Under the pieces are notes generated by a model. The model searched no databases. It saw only the letters and a list, made by a program, of their open reading frames with translations, and was not told where the DNA came from. The translations under genes and the position numbers were made by a program. Shown here one piece after another: positions 13,617 to 20,432 of a DNA stretch of 20,432 nt. Each line of letters starts with the position of its first letter. The stretch's first letter is position 1. This stretch comes from CAZGSG01 sp964528095 (GTDB lineage Bacteria > Bacteroidota > Bacteroidia > Chitinophagales > Chitinophagaceae), in the NCBI GenBank assembly GCA_964528095.1, contig CAZGSG010000089.1:1-20432 (forward strand), in the 5' to 3' direction.

Positions 13617-14678
13617 TTAGAGGTTTGCTTTATAAAAACGCAGCAGTTTATCTACAGCCTGTGATACATATTGCGGCTTCCAATAGGTCTGTATATGTGT
13701 GGCACCTTCGATAAGAAACAGTTCCTTGTTTTTTGAATGGGTCGCATTAGGAAATGTTTCTTCTGTCATATACCGCGTATCTGCCTTACTGCCTGCCATC
13801 ATTAACAAAGGCTGATCAATCAGGTCCATATTCGTGTTGGCGTCCCAGGTCATTAGGTCGGGCAAACTGCTCCTGGTGTATAAAAAGGTTGAATTTGGAT
13901 GTGCATGGGTTCTATAGTAATACTCGAATCCTTCACGATACAGATCGGTTGGAGTTTTAGCGATTTCCTCATCTGTAATGCTCGCCACACCTGCATAAGT
14001 TATTTTACCACCTGCGGCTTCCTGTGCACGGGCATTTGAAGCTTGTTTTAAACGTTCCTGGATGGTATTTAACTGGGCGTTCTGAAAACCATTACGTCTT
14101 ACCTCCCCTGAATTAAACATACTTAATGTCGCAACCGCTTTAAACCGTTTGTCGGATTGAGCCGCTTTTAATGTGTAACCTCCACCTCCGCAAATGCCGA
14201 GTACCGCAAGTCTTGCTGTGTCAACTCCTTTATAACTGGAAATAAAATCAGCCATCCCGTGAATGTCCTCAATACGGTTGGCCGGTTTGTCTACATTGCG
14301 GGGTTGTCCGCCACTTGCTCCCTGGTATGCGGCGTCCGCGGCAATGGTGATATAACCGTTTTCGGCCAAACGTTGCGCATACAATCCTGCTACCTGCTCT
14401 TTTACACCACCATTAGGATGGGCTACCACAACTGCCGGGTATTGTTTTGAGGGGTCATAACCGGCCGGTGTATAAATATTGGCAGCTATATCTATCCCGT
14501 TCAGCTTATAGGTTACCGGGTAAATATTCACTTTGCCTTTTTCATTCCTGGTAATGGCTCCCTCATATACTAAAGTATAAGGATTTTGTGGCCGGCCTTT
14601 TTGGGGAGATTGCGCGGTTACCATATCTGTCGTTGCCATTGATAAGGTTAATGCGATTATTGATGGTAATTTTTTCAT
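13617..14678 (-). CDS. Exported dienelactone-hydrolase-like alpha/beta hydrolase
   Basis: 353 residues with a signal peptide ending about residue 23 (VTAQ). The nucleophile position is a cysteine, Cys163 in LGICGGGGY, as in dienelactone hydrolases, instead of the usual serine. The acid is probably Asp in GSKADTRY and the base His in EGATHIQTYW near the C-terminus. Most of the chain matches the YcjY-like group of DLH-superfamily proteins (AHPNGGVKEQ, ADAAYQGASGG). Such enzymes open lactones or cleave activated esters; acting beside a CMD-like protein and a cupin, a lactone or keto-ester intermediate is a fair guess. Three bases separate it from the CMD gene upstream, so the two are translationally close. 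Periplasmic location is inferred from the signal. Confidence 0.9.
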   Translation of the reverse strand: MKKLPSIIALTLSMATTDMVTAQSPQKGRPQNPYTLVYEGAITRNEKGKVNIYPVTYKLNGIDIAANIYTPAGYDPSKQYPAVVVAHPNGGVKEQVAGLYAQRLAENGYITIAADAAYQGASGGQPRNVDKPANRIEDIHGMADFISSYKGVDTARLAVLGICGGGGYTLKAAQSDKRFKAVATLSMFNSGEVRRNGFQNAQLNTIQERLKQASNARAQEAAGGKITYAGVASITDEEIAKTPTDLYREGFEYYYRTHAHPNSTFLYTRSSLPDLMTWDANTNMDLIDQPLLMMAGSKADTRYMTEETFPNATHSKNKELFLIEGATHIQTYWKPQYVSQAVDKLLRFYKANL

Positions 14679-14681
14679 CGT

Positions 14682-15407
14682 TTACTTTTTGTTTTTTAGA
14701 ACTTCATCCAGGATCTTTTGGGCTGACTTTGCTTCTCTTTTCCCGATTGTTGACTTAATAATCCCTATAAAATCCTGCAATTGACTTGCAGTTAAACCTA
14801 CGTTCAGGCATATAGTCAGATGTGAAAAAAGCATAGGCGCTGCATTGCCAATGGCGCTGATTACGGAAATAGTTACCAATTCCCTTTCAGCATAGGTCAG
14901 TACATCTCGTTCAAAAATATCTGCAAACAGGTGTTCTTTCAGAAAGGTATCTATGACCGGAGCAAATGCGGCATAACCTGTAAGCGTTTCGGGTTGTGGG
15001 GATTTGGTAAGAGCTGCTAAAGTATTTTTTCCACGTTCATATTTACTGTATTTACCATCAATCAGGAAAGCGTCTTTACCTGGTTGATCATGGATGTCTT
15101 TGGCTTTTCGCTCATCAAGAACTTTCATAAAAGTCTGTAATCCCCGAATGCTCCGGGGAAATCCGCAATAGGCATACAGATGTACTAATACTTCTTTTAT
15201 TTCATTCACCGTAAGTCCCGCTTCAAGACCTGTATTTAACGCTGTTTGCAACTTTGGCAAATGGCCCTTTGCAGTTAATGCGGCGATAGAAACAATACTT
15301 TGTTCCTTTGGGCCCAATAGATTTTCTACTGCTTCAGATTGTTGTGCATCTGCCGCAAAGCCCCCCAATAAAAGACATATACATATGCCTGTTGCTACCT
15401 TATTCAT
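14682..15407 (-). CDS. Exported carboxymuconolactone-decarboxylase-like protein with two domains
   Basis: 241 residues. Signal peptide to about residue 21 (AADAQQ). Two CMD-type helical units follow: residues 30-95 (GPKEQSIVSIAALTAKGHL, then EVLVHLYAYCGFPRS with His76 and Cys81) and residues 160-235 (ERELVTISVISAIGN, FSHLTICLNVGLTASQL). The first keeps the family core HLYAYCGFP; the second lacks the matching cysteine motif, so it may be structural. The name-giving enzyme acts in the cytoplasm in protocatechuate breakdown, whereas AhpD relatives are peroxidase partners; an exported two-unit version fits neither directly. It sits 5 bases after the NTF2-like gene and 3 before the DLH-like gene in the operon. 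Confidence 0.88.
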   Translation of the reverse strand: MNKVATGICICLLLGGFAADAQQSEAVENLLGPKEQSIVSIAALTAKGHLPKLQTALNTGLEAGLTVNEIKEVLVHLYAYCGFPRSIRGLQTFMKVLDERKAKDIHDQPGKDAFLIDGKYSKYERGKNTLAALTKSPQPETLTGYAAFAPVIDTFLKEHLFADIFERDVLTYAERELVTISVISAIGNAAPMLFSHLTICLNVGLTASQLQDFIGIIKSTIGKREAKSAQKILDEVLKNKK

Positions 15408-15412
15408 AAATA

Positions 15413-15877
15413 TTATTGATTGGGTGTCATTAGTTTCGTGAATGATAGTGATCCAAGTTTCCAGCCGCCGGGTTCTTTTATATATACTTCAGTAACCATG
15501 AAAGGATTGGTTACTTCATTGCCGCCAACTACTGCCAATAGCGTAACCCTGTTTAAAAGGATAGCCGTATTACCAATAATGTTTACAGATACATCATGAA
15601 TGTCCGCTTTCTTATACCAGATATCACCAGTTCTGATCACATTGATCTCACGTTCTTTTCCCCAGGAGCCCCCCATGTGTACGAATACTGATTTGGCATG
15701 GAAAAAATTGGCTAACGTATCCGCTTTTTTATCTGCCATCCATTGCCATTTTTGTTTAGAGAGGTAAATGACTTCCCGTTCAATTTCTGTAGTAGCACCC
15801 GTTGCAGATGCGTTTTGTGCAAATGTCAATTGGATGCTTGCAAAAAATAAAAACAACGCTATAATGAATGCTTTCAT
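15413..15877 (-). CDS. Exported NTF2-like (SnoaL/DUF4440-type) protein
   Basis: 154 residues with a signal peptide ending near residue 20 (LTFAQ). The remainder has the NTF2-like cone fold: an N-terminal helix (REVIYLSKQKWQWMADKKADTLANFF), then HAKSVFVHMGG, WYKKADIHDVSV, TAILLNRVTLLA and a final W-K strand (GGWKLGSLSFTKL). The His/Asp positions in the pocket vary in this family, which includes isomerases, cyclases and pure binding proteins, so no reaction is assigned. It would act in the periplasm next to the other exported operon products. It is 35 bases after the alpha/beta hydrolase and 5 bases before the CMD gene. Confidence 0.87.
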   Translation of the reverse strand: MKAFIIALFLFFASIQLTFAQNASATGATTEIEREVIYLSKQKWQWMADKKADTLANFFHAKSVFVHMGGSWGKEREINVIRTGDIWYKKADIHDVSVNIIGNTAILLNRVTLLAVVGGNEVTNPFMVTEVYIKEPGGWKLGSLSFTKLMTPNQ

Positions 15878-15912
15878 GCTATTTATTCTTAACTATTAAG
15901 AAATGATTTGTT

Positions 15913-17028
15913 TTACTTATCCAGGTTTTTTTCTTTCAACCATTTAGTCAGCACGTCTGCTACTTCTTTATTGTTTAGGTCCGACATCGGGAAATGCGTA
16001 TTGCCTTTGATACCTGTTTCGGGTAAATGAACAATGGTAACATCGCCACCGTGGGCATTAACCACCTTTGCCCATTGGCGGGCTGTGGCAAGCACTGTGC
16101 GCCAGAAATTGAGCGAAGCCGCATTGGTTTCTTCCTTGGGAATAAAATCGCCAAAATAAACAACGATGGGAATTTTTGTCAGTTTCATAAACTCATTAAG
16201 CGGTATGCCTCTGCCACCTCGATTGCCTTCAGGGGCTTCACCTTCTGGAAAAGCAAAACCGCCAGGTTCGTAAGCGACAATTGCTTTTACCCGTTCGTTT
16301 TTTATAGCGGTTTTCCAACCAGGTGAGCCGCCTGCGGAATGTGTGAACAGAATACCATCGCCGGATCGATCAAATACTGCAGACATGGCATTCACGATTG
16401 TTGCTTCATCTGCATTACCGGTGTTTGGCGTCATCATCCGGAAAAATTTGTCTATAGATACGCTGTCTTTGGGGAACTGTACACCTTCATTGAAGTTTGG
16501 ATACAAACCGATGCGAAACTGGGTGAACCAGGTTTGGTCATCGGGCGTTGCGGTAATCTGCGCGGGTTTTGAGGTTTGCCCTGCATCGCCCCGACCAGGT
16601 TGATCCACAAGATAAACGCCATATCCTTTGCGCAAGAACATATCTGCAAAACCTTCCCTTCCATCGGCAGTAGTTTGCCAACTGCGACGGGATTGCCCGT
16701 AACCGTGCAGGAACACCATTGAAAGGGACTTTGCGTTTGCCGGAATTTGGTAAAACACATCAGCATGGTCACCGTGACGTGTTTGTCCACCTTGTGGTGT
16801 ATTCCATGGCTTGAGCGGATCAAATGAGCCTTCACTTTTTATAACGGTTCCGCCCGCGGAAAACGCGCCCTGTTCTTTCAAAACCAAATTACCATTTTGA
16901 TTTTGCCTGGTTGTGGTACAGGATAAAATGGTGACAACAACAAGACCTGTCAATATAGCATTCAAAAAAAACCTATCGATAATTAGTATCGGGAAATGCG
17001 CGTTTTTTTTAGGTGTCTTATTCATCAT
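15913..17028 (-). CDS. Alpha/beta hydrolase lipoprotein (operon gene 3)
   Basis: About 371 residues. A hydrophobic N-terminal segment ends in LSC with Cys37, a lipoprotein signal with a long positively charged n-region. The oxyanion segment is FLHGYGQSRRSW, DQPGRG follows the third strand, and the nucleophile is Ser231 in FTHSAGG. The His is probably in GNTHFPMSDLNN near the end. The family is the esterase-like group of alpha/beta hydrolases common in operons with CMD and NTF2 proteins; the substrate is unknown. The ATG at 17028 (or 17025) is 13 bases after the stop of the upstream reductase and is preferred to a TTG at 17052 that would overlap it. Confidence 0.88.
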   Translation of the reverse strand: MMNKTPKKNAHFPILIIDRFFLNAILTGLVVVTILSCTTTRQNQNGNLVLKEQGAFSAGGTVIKSEGSFDPLKPWNTPQGGQTRHGDHADVFYQIPANAKSLSMVFLHGYGQSRRSWQTTADGREGFADMFLRKGYGVYLVDQPGRGDAGQTSKPAQITATPDDQTWFTQFRIGLYPNFNEGVQFPKDSVSIDKFFRMMTPNTGNADEATIVNAMSAVFDRSGDGILFTHSAGGSPGWKTAIKNERVKAIVAYEPGGFAFPEGEAPEGNRGGRGIPLNEFMKLTKIPIVVYFGDFIPKEETNAASLNFWRTVLATARQWAKVVNAHGGDVTIVHLPETGIKGNTHFPMSDLNNKEVADVLTKWLKEKNLDK

Positions 17029-17041
17029 ATAGAACTTCAAT

Positions 17042-18025
17042 TTATTTTCCAACTCTTGCCCTTAAGTGCGCAGGGTAACGTTCTCCTGAAATTTTGATGG
17101 TGGCCAGTTCGTCGTTTATCCTGGTTAATTCACCTGCGGATAATGAAAGGCTTGCGCCGCCAATATTTTCCTGCAAACGGTTTAGTTTCGTGGTTCCCGG
17201 AATTGGAACAATCCACGGCTTCTGGGCCAGTAACCAGGCTAAAGCAACTTGTGCGGCAGTCGCTTCTTTTTCGATTGCGATCGTCTTTACCAGATCTACC
17301 AGCGCCTGGTTAGCTTTCCGGTTTTCTTCGGAAAAACGGGGAACAATATTCCTGAAATCATTATCATCGAATTTTGTTTGGTCATTTATCGCACCTGTCA
17401 AAAAGCCTTTGCCTAAAGGACTAAATGGAACAAACCCAATTCCTAATTCTTCTAATGTCGGAATGATCTCTTTTTCGGGTTCACGGAAAAACATCGAATA
17501 TTCGCTTTGCAATGCGGCAACAGGCTGTACAGCATGTGCCCTGCGAATCGTTTCAACACCCGCTTCCGATAATCCCCAATACTTTATTTTTCCTTCGCTG
17601 ATCAAATCCATGATAGTTCCGGCAACTTCTTCGATCGGCACATTGGTATCTACACGATGTTGGTAAAACAAATCAATGTAATCAGTTTTCAGTCGTCTTA
17701 AGGCGGCTTCTGCAACGGCTTTTATGGTTGCAGGACGGCTGTCCATTCCCAGGTCAGGCTTGCCGTCTTTAAATCCGAATTTAGTTGCAATGATTACCTC
17801 GTTACGGAATGGCGCAAGAGCTTCGCCCAACAGCTCTTCATTCACGAAAGGCCCATAGGCTTCTGCCGTATCAAAAAAAGTGATGCCCTGCTCGTAAGCG
17901 GAACGTAATAATTTTATGGCTTCGTTTTTTTCTGTAGGTTTCCCATATCCAAAACTCAGTCCCATACAACCAAGGCCAATGGCCGAAACTTCTAAACCGC
18001 TTCTACCGAATTTTCTTTTTTGCAT
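17042..18025 (-). CDS. Aldo/keto reductase (AKR13-like)
   Basis: 327 residues, cytoplasmic, no signal. The catalytic tetrad is Asp52, Tyr57, Lys82 and His123 (FFDTAEAYG, ATKFGF, YQHR). The NADPH-binding end of the barrel shows PIPGTTKLNRLQEN. Overall it matches the group often called general-stress or YhdN/PdxI-like reductases, which reduce aldehydes and ketones with NADPH. It follows the other aldo/keto reductase by 21 bases and precedes the lipoprotein hydrolase by 13, so it is firmly inside the operon. Two unlike reductases in one operon suggest two separate carbonyl substrates or steps. Confidence 0.94.
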   Translation of the reverse strand: MQKRKFGRSGLEVSAIGLGCMGLSFGYGKPTEKNEAIKLLRSAYEQGITFFDTAEAYGPFVNEELLGEALAPFRNEVIIATKFGFKDGKPDLGMDSRPATIKAVAEAALRRLKTDYIDLFYQHRVDTNVPIEEVAGTIMDLISEGKIKYWGLSEAGVETIRRAHAVQPVAALQSEYSMFFREPEKEIIPTLEELGIGFVPFSPLGKGFLTGAINDQTKFDDNDFRNIVPRFSEENRKANQALVDLVKTIAIEKEATAAQVALAWLLAQKPWIVPIPGTTKLNRLQENIGGASLSLSAGELTRINDELATIKISGERYPAHLRARVGK

Positions 18026-18046
18026 AACTGTTATTTTTAAATGATT

Positions 18047-18898
18047 TTAATCGATTATTTTATATTCACTCAACCATTTTACCATTGCCGGGTCACGATG
18101 GTCGAAGAAGCTGCTCGACCTGGTGTCTAAAGTTTGAATAACTTTCATATCGGCGGTACTCAGTTCAAAATCGAGACTATTGAAGTTCTCTTCCATCCTT
18201 TCTCTATGCACCGATTTTGGGATAGCGACTATGCCTCTTTGCGTAAGCCAGCGGAGAATAACCTGGGCAATGGACCTGTTGTATTTTCCTGCGATTGAAA
18301 GCAGTAGTTCATTTTGAAAAATATTGTTCTTGCCTTCCGCGAATGGTCCCCATGATTCTATTTGTACATTATTATCCTGTAAAAATTGCTGCGTTTCTAT
18401 TTGCTGGTGAAAGGGGTGCGTCTCGATCTGGTTAACCGCCGGCACTATTTCATGGTGCGCGATTAAATCTATGAGCCGGTCAGGATGAAAGTTGCTCACA
18501 CCAATAGCTCTTATCCTACCTTCTTTGTACAATTCCTGCAACGCTCTCCATTCACCATATACATCGCCTAGCGGCTGGTGAATAAGATATAAGTCCAGGT
18601 AATCCACTTTCAACCGGCTTAATGAATTTTCGAATGACCTCTTTGTTCCTTCATATCCGTTTGATTGAATCCAAACCTTGGTGGTAATAAAAAGCTCCTC
18701 TCTGTTTATCCTGCTTTTTTTAATAGCTTTTCCAACTGCCTCTTCATTGCCATAGGAAGCAGCAGTATCAATCAAACGATAGCCGGTATTGATGGCATCA
18801 AGTACGCCTCTTTCACACGCATCCAGGTCTGTTACCTGGAAGACCCCGAATCCGAGAATAGGCATTTCTATTCCATTATTTAATATAACCTGTTGCAT
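18047..18898 (-). CDS. Aldo/keto reductase (2,5-diketogluconate reductase-like, AKR5-type)
   Basis: 283 residues, cytoplasmic. Tetrad Asp44, Tyr49, Lys74, His107 (RLIDTAASYGNEEAVG, TTKVWI, LIHQP). The GVSNF and PAVNQIE segments and IPKSVHRERMEEN cofactor loop are those of the AKR5 group, NADPH-dependent reductases of keto-sugars, methylglyoxal and similar carbonyls. First gene of the operon; its promoter must lie between it and the divergent AraC gene. A possible -7 element, GACCTTTG on the minus strand at 18922-18915, is one mismatch from consensus, but no convincing -33 partner was found. Confidence 0.94.
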   Translation of the reverse strand: MQQVILNNGIEMPILGFGVFQVTDLDACERGVLDAINTGYRLIDTAASYGNEEAVGKAIKKSRINREELFITTKVWIQSNGYEGTKRSFENSLSRLKVDYLDLYLIHQPLGDVYGEWRALQELYKEGRIRAIGVSNFHPDRLIDLIAHHEIVPAVNQIETHPFHQQIETQQFLQDNNVQIESWGPFAEGKNNIFQNELLLSIAGKYNRSIAQVILRWLTQRGIVAIPKSVHRERMEENFNSLDFELSTADMKVIQTLDTRSSSFFDHRDPAMVKWLSEYKIID

Positions 18899-18982
18899 AA
18901 TTTTTTTTACCCTGCAAAGGTCTGTGCATTAATCTTGTCGGATCGTATATGGATTACGGGTTTATCTACCAATATTACTGAT

Positions 18983-18994
18983 TCCTGTACAGGA
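18983..18994. promoter_or_regulatory. Palindrome between the AraC gene and the operon
   Basis: TCCTGTACAGGA is a perfect 12-bp palindrome in the 150-base spacer between the divergent operon and regulator genes. It lies about 45 bp upstream of the predicted AraC-gene start (-7 element TAATTTTA at 19020-19027, one mismatch). AraC proteins more often bind direct repeats, so a second regulator is possible. Confidence 0.45.
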
Positions 18995-19048
18995 TTAAAT
19001 TATGACATCAATAAAGTGGTAATTTTAAGTTGATTAAATAGCAAGGTT

Positions 19049-19948
19049 ATGGAAAACATGCGTCGATTTGAGACTGTTANNNNNNNNNNTAACTCATTCA
19101 ATAAGAATGAAACGCTCCACCCGTTGGTAAGCGTGGTTGATTTATCTAAAGCAGACCCAAGACAGGGCTCACGGATGTATTTCGGCTTCTATACCATATT
19201 TCTAAAAGATGTAAAATGCGGTGACATCGTATATGGGCGGCATACGTATGATTACCAGGAAGGCACATTGGTTTTTCTTGGTCCGGGACAGGTGGTAGGA
19301 ATGAATAGCAATGGGGAAACCTATCAACCCAAAGGGTATGCATTGGTGTTTCATGCGGACTTAATACATGGCACTCCACTTGGCCAACACATTCAGGATT
19401 ATACTTTTTTTGGCTATCAGTCAAATGAGGCATTGCATGTGTCTGAACGGGAAAGAAAAATTGTAATGGATTGTTTTTCAAAAATCGAGTATGAGTTAGA
19501 ACACGCCATTGACAAGCATAGTAAAAAGCTGATTGTTGACAATATAGAGTTGTTTCTGAATTATTGCGAACGTTTTTATGATAGGCAATTTATTACGCGT
19601 GATAATGCGCATAAAGGCATTTTGGAGAGATTTGAAAACCTGTTAAATGAGTATTTCCTAACAGATAAACCGCAAACGATTGGATTGCCTTCCGTTGCCT
19701 ATTGCGCGGGGGAACTAAATTTATCAGCAAACTATTTTGGAGATCTTATAAAAAAAGAAACCGGAAAAACTGCGCAGGAATATATTCAATCGAAAGTAAT
19801 TGAAACGGCGAAGCAGCGAATATTTGATCAAAGCAAATCGGTAAGCGAAATTGCTTATGAATTAGGGTTTAAGTACCCACAACATTTTGCCCGGCTGTTC
19901 AAACAAAAAACCGGGATGTCTCCAAATGAATACCGGATGGCGAATTAA
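19049..19948 (+). CDS. AraC-family transcriptional regulator (interrupted by an assembly gap)
   Basis: About 299 residues as drawn, counting ten Ns as part of the frame. The C-terminal 85 residues carry the double helix-turn-helix: NLSANYFGDLIKKETGKTA for the first, and SVSEIAYELGFKYPQHFARLFK with the closing KTGMSPNEYR for the second. The N-terminal part (HPLVSVVDL, GTLVFLGPGQ, GYALVFHADLI) is the cupin-like effector domain usual in Bacteroidota. It is divergent from the seven-gene operon and is its likely activator. The Ns at 19080-19089 hide about residues 11-14. The frame is open on both sides, so the gene is probably intact, but the true length of the gap is unknown. Start at 19049, with 19058 possible. 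Confidence 0.88.
   Translation: MENMRRFETVXXXXNSFNKNETLHPLVSVVDLSKADPRQGSRMYFGFYTIFLKDVKCGDIVYGRHTYDYQEGTLVFLGPGQVVGMNSNGETYQPKGYALVFHADLIHGTPLGQHIQDYTFFGYQSNEALHVSERERKIVMDCFSKIEYELEHAIDKHSKKLIVDNIELFLNYCERFYDRQFITRDNAHKGILERFENLLNEYFLTDKPQTIGLPSVAYCAGELNLSANYFGDLIKKETGKTAQEYIQSKVIETAKQRIFDQSKSVSEIAYELGFKYPQHFARLFKQKTGMSPNEYRMAN
19080..19089. other. Assembly gap (10 Ns)
   Basis: Ten undetermined bases interrupt the AraC gene. A fixed run of ten is commonly a placeholder, so the real number of bases may differ. Related proteins suggest only a few residues are missing here. Confidence 0.95.
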
Positions 19949-20067
19949 AAGTAGTGTCCTTATCAAAATAAAAGCCTCAAACGCTATACGGCTCTAATAA
20001 TCAAAATTTAAAAAAGAACAGGTTGGGTAATAGGCTAAAACTGTTATTTAATCTCGCTTAATGTAGT

Positions 20068-20139
20068 TTGTTGCCCCAGGAATCGAAGACTCAGCCTGGT
20101 TATGCAGTATTTGGGAGAATTAATGAGCTTGTTGGATAA
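20068..20139 (+). pseudogene. Possible short remnant of a cyclophilin-type peptidyl-prolyl isomerase
   Basis: A 23-codon stretch ends in a stop at 20137-20139 and reads LLPQESKTQPGYAVFGRIN before ELVG. GYAVFGR is a highly conserved cyclophilin motif (GYAVFG-V-EGMDVV). Nothing before or after continues the domain, so it is at most a scrap. The match is short and could be chance. Confidence 0.3.
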
Positions 20140-20176
20140 TATATAGTTAACGGCAATGCTGACCCGGCAGTAATCC

Positions 20177-20184
20177 TATTTTTG
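20177..20184 (+). promoter_or_regulatory. -7 element of the monooxygenase gene
   Basis: TATTTTTG is a perfect TAnnTTTG, 21 bases before the ATG at 20206. No clear -33 TTTG lies at the usual distance. Confidence 0.45.
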
Positions 20185-20205
20185 CAGGACAAAACAGCGC
20201 GGACA

Positions 20206-20432
20206 ATGTTATTAACAAACAAAAAGATTGCGATTGTAGGCGGCGGTCCCGGTGGGCTCACGCTGGCGCGACTTCTGGAACTGAAGGGCGCGAACGTAAC
20301 CGTGTATGAGCGGGACCTCGATAAGCATGCCCGGGTGCAGGGATCTCCATTGGACCTGCACGAAGACTCGGGATTGGCGGCGATCAGGAAAGCGGGTTTG
20401 TTCCAGGCGTTCCAGGAAAATTTTATGCCCGG
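20206..20432 (+). CDS. FAD-dependent monooxygenase, TetX-like (3' end cut by window)
   Basis: The first 75 residues are visible. The FAD-binding motif GGGPGG is at 12-17 (KIAIVGGGPGGLTLARLLE), followed by VTVYERD, the Glu-ending strand that contacts ribose, and R-QGSPLDLHEDSG, which corresponds to the RIFGGTLDLHKGSG segment of TetX. AAIRKAGLFQ also aligns with TetX. Flavoprotein monooxygenases of this group hydroxylate aromatic compounds, and true TetX inactivates tetracyclines; related genes without that activity are common in Bacteroidota, so resistance cannot be claimed from this part. It has its own -7 element and is separated from the AraC gene by 257 bases. Confidence 0.85.
   Translation, partial: MLLTNKKIAIVGGGPGGLTLARLLELKGANVTVYERDLDKHARVQGSPLDLHEDSGLAAIRKAGLFQAFQENFMP

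Noticed and set aside
17029..17052. TTG start for the operon hydrolase overlapping the reductase gene
   Set aside because: An ATG pair follows at 17028/17025 directly after the reductase stop and suffices for the signal peptide.
1..20432. CRISPR arrays, tRNA/rRNA genes, riboswitches, insertion sequences
   Set aside because: No regularly spaced repeats, cloverleaf-like sequence, transposase motif or target-site duplication was found by eye on either strand.

Overview
The window looks like an accessory stretch of a Bacteroidota chromosome, most likely from the Chitinophagaceae. The evidence is indirect but consistent: promoters fit the Bacteroidota TTTG / TAnnTTTG pattern, there are periplasmic lipoproteins and a TlpA-type thioredoxin protein with a long helical N-terminal half, there is a remnant of a type IX-secreted protein, and ribosome-binding sites are weak. 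No rRNA, tRNA, CRISPR array or intact insertion sequence was seen. A run of ten Ns at 19080-19089 marks an assembly gap inside a regulator gene.

Layout. (1) 1-1210: 3'-truncated serine beta-lactamase-like hydrolase on the minus strand. (2) 1546-5851: a redox/electrophile-type group with an NADP-binding oxidoreductase, a YcaC-like isochorismatase, a divergent short-chain dehydrogenase, and a pirin-Crp/Fnr operon. A decayed alpha/beta-hydrolase tail lies directly behind the oxidoreductase. Three promoters here carry the same arrangement of two FNR-like boxes. (3) 5972-9825: a DHFR/RibD-like reductase, a TlpA-family protein with two palindromes at its promoter, a dead outer-membrane-barrel tail, and a quinone-oxidoreductase-like MDR enzyme. 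(4) 10040-12110: two exported alpha/beta hydrolases. (5) 12235-13097: a graveyard with a histidine-kinase tail, a collapsed type IX-secreted protein and an unidentified coding-like frame. (6) 13129-18898: a tight seven-gene minus-strand operon (two aldo/keto reductases, then five products with export signals: hydrolase, NTF2-like, two-domain carboxymuconolactone-decarboxylase-like, dienelactone-hydrolase-like and cupin). It is divergent from an AraC regulator at 19049. (7) 20206-20432: the start of a TetX-like FAD monooxygenase that runs off the window.

How it may work together. The Crp/Fnr-like protein probably controls its own pirin operon plus the isochorismatase and the dehydrogenase through the repeated boxes. 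The AraC protein probably controls the seven-gene operon, which looks like a pathway split between cytoplasm (NADPH reductases) and cell envelope (hydrolases, cupin, CMD protein). Substrates cannot be read from sequence. The general theme is small-molecule redox and hydrolytic chemistry, perhaps detoxification or aromatic/lactone catabolism.

The strongest new signal is the fixed geometry of the paired boxes in three separate promoters. The second is the mostly exported operon. The intergenic spaces are unusually rich in gene ends without beginnings.
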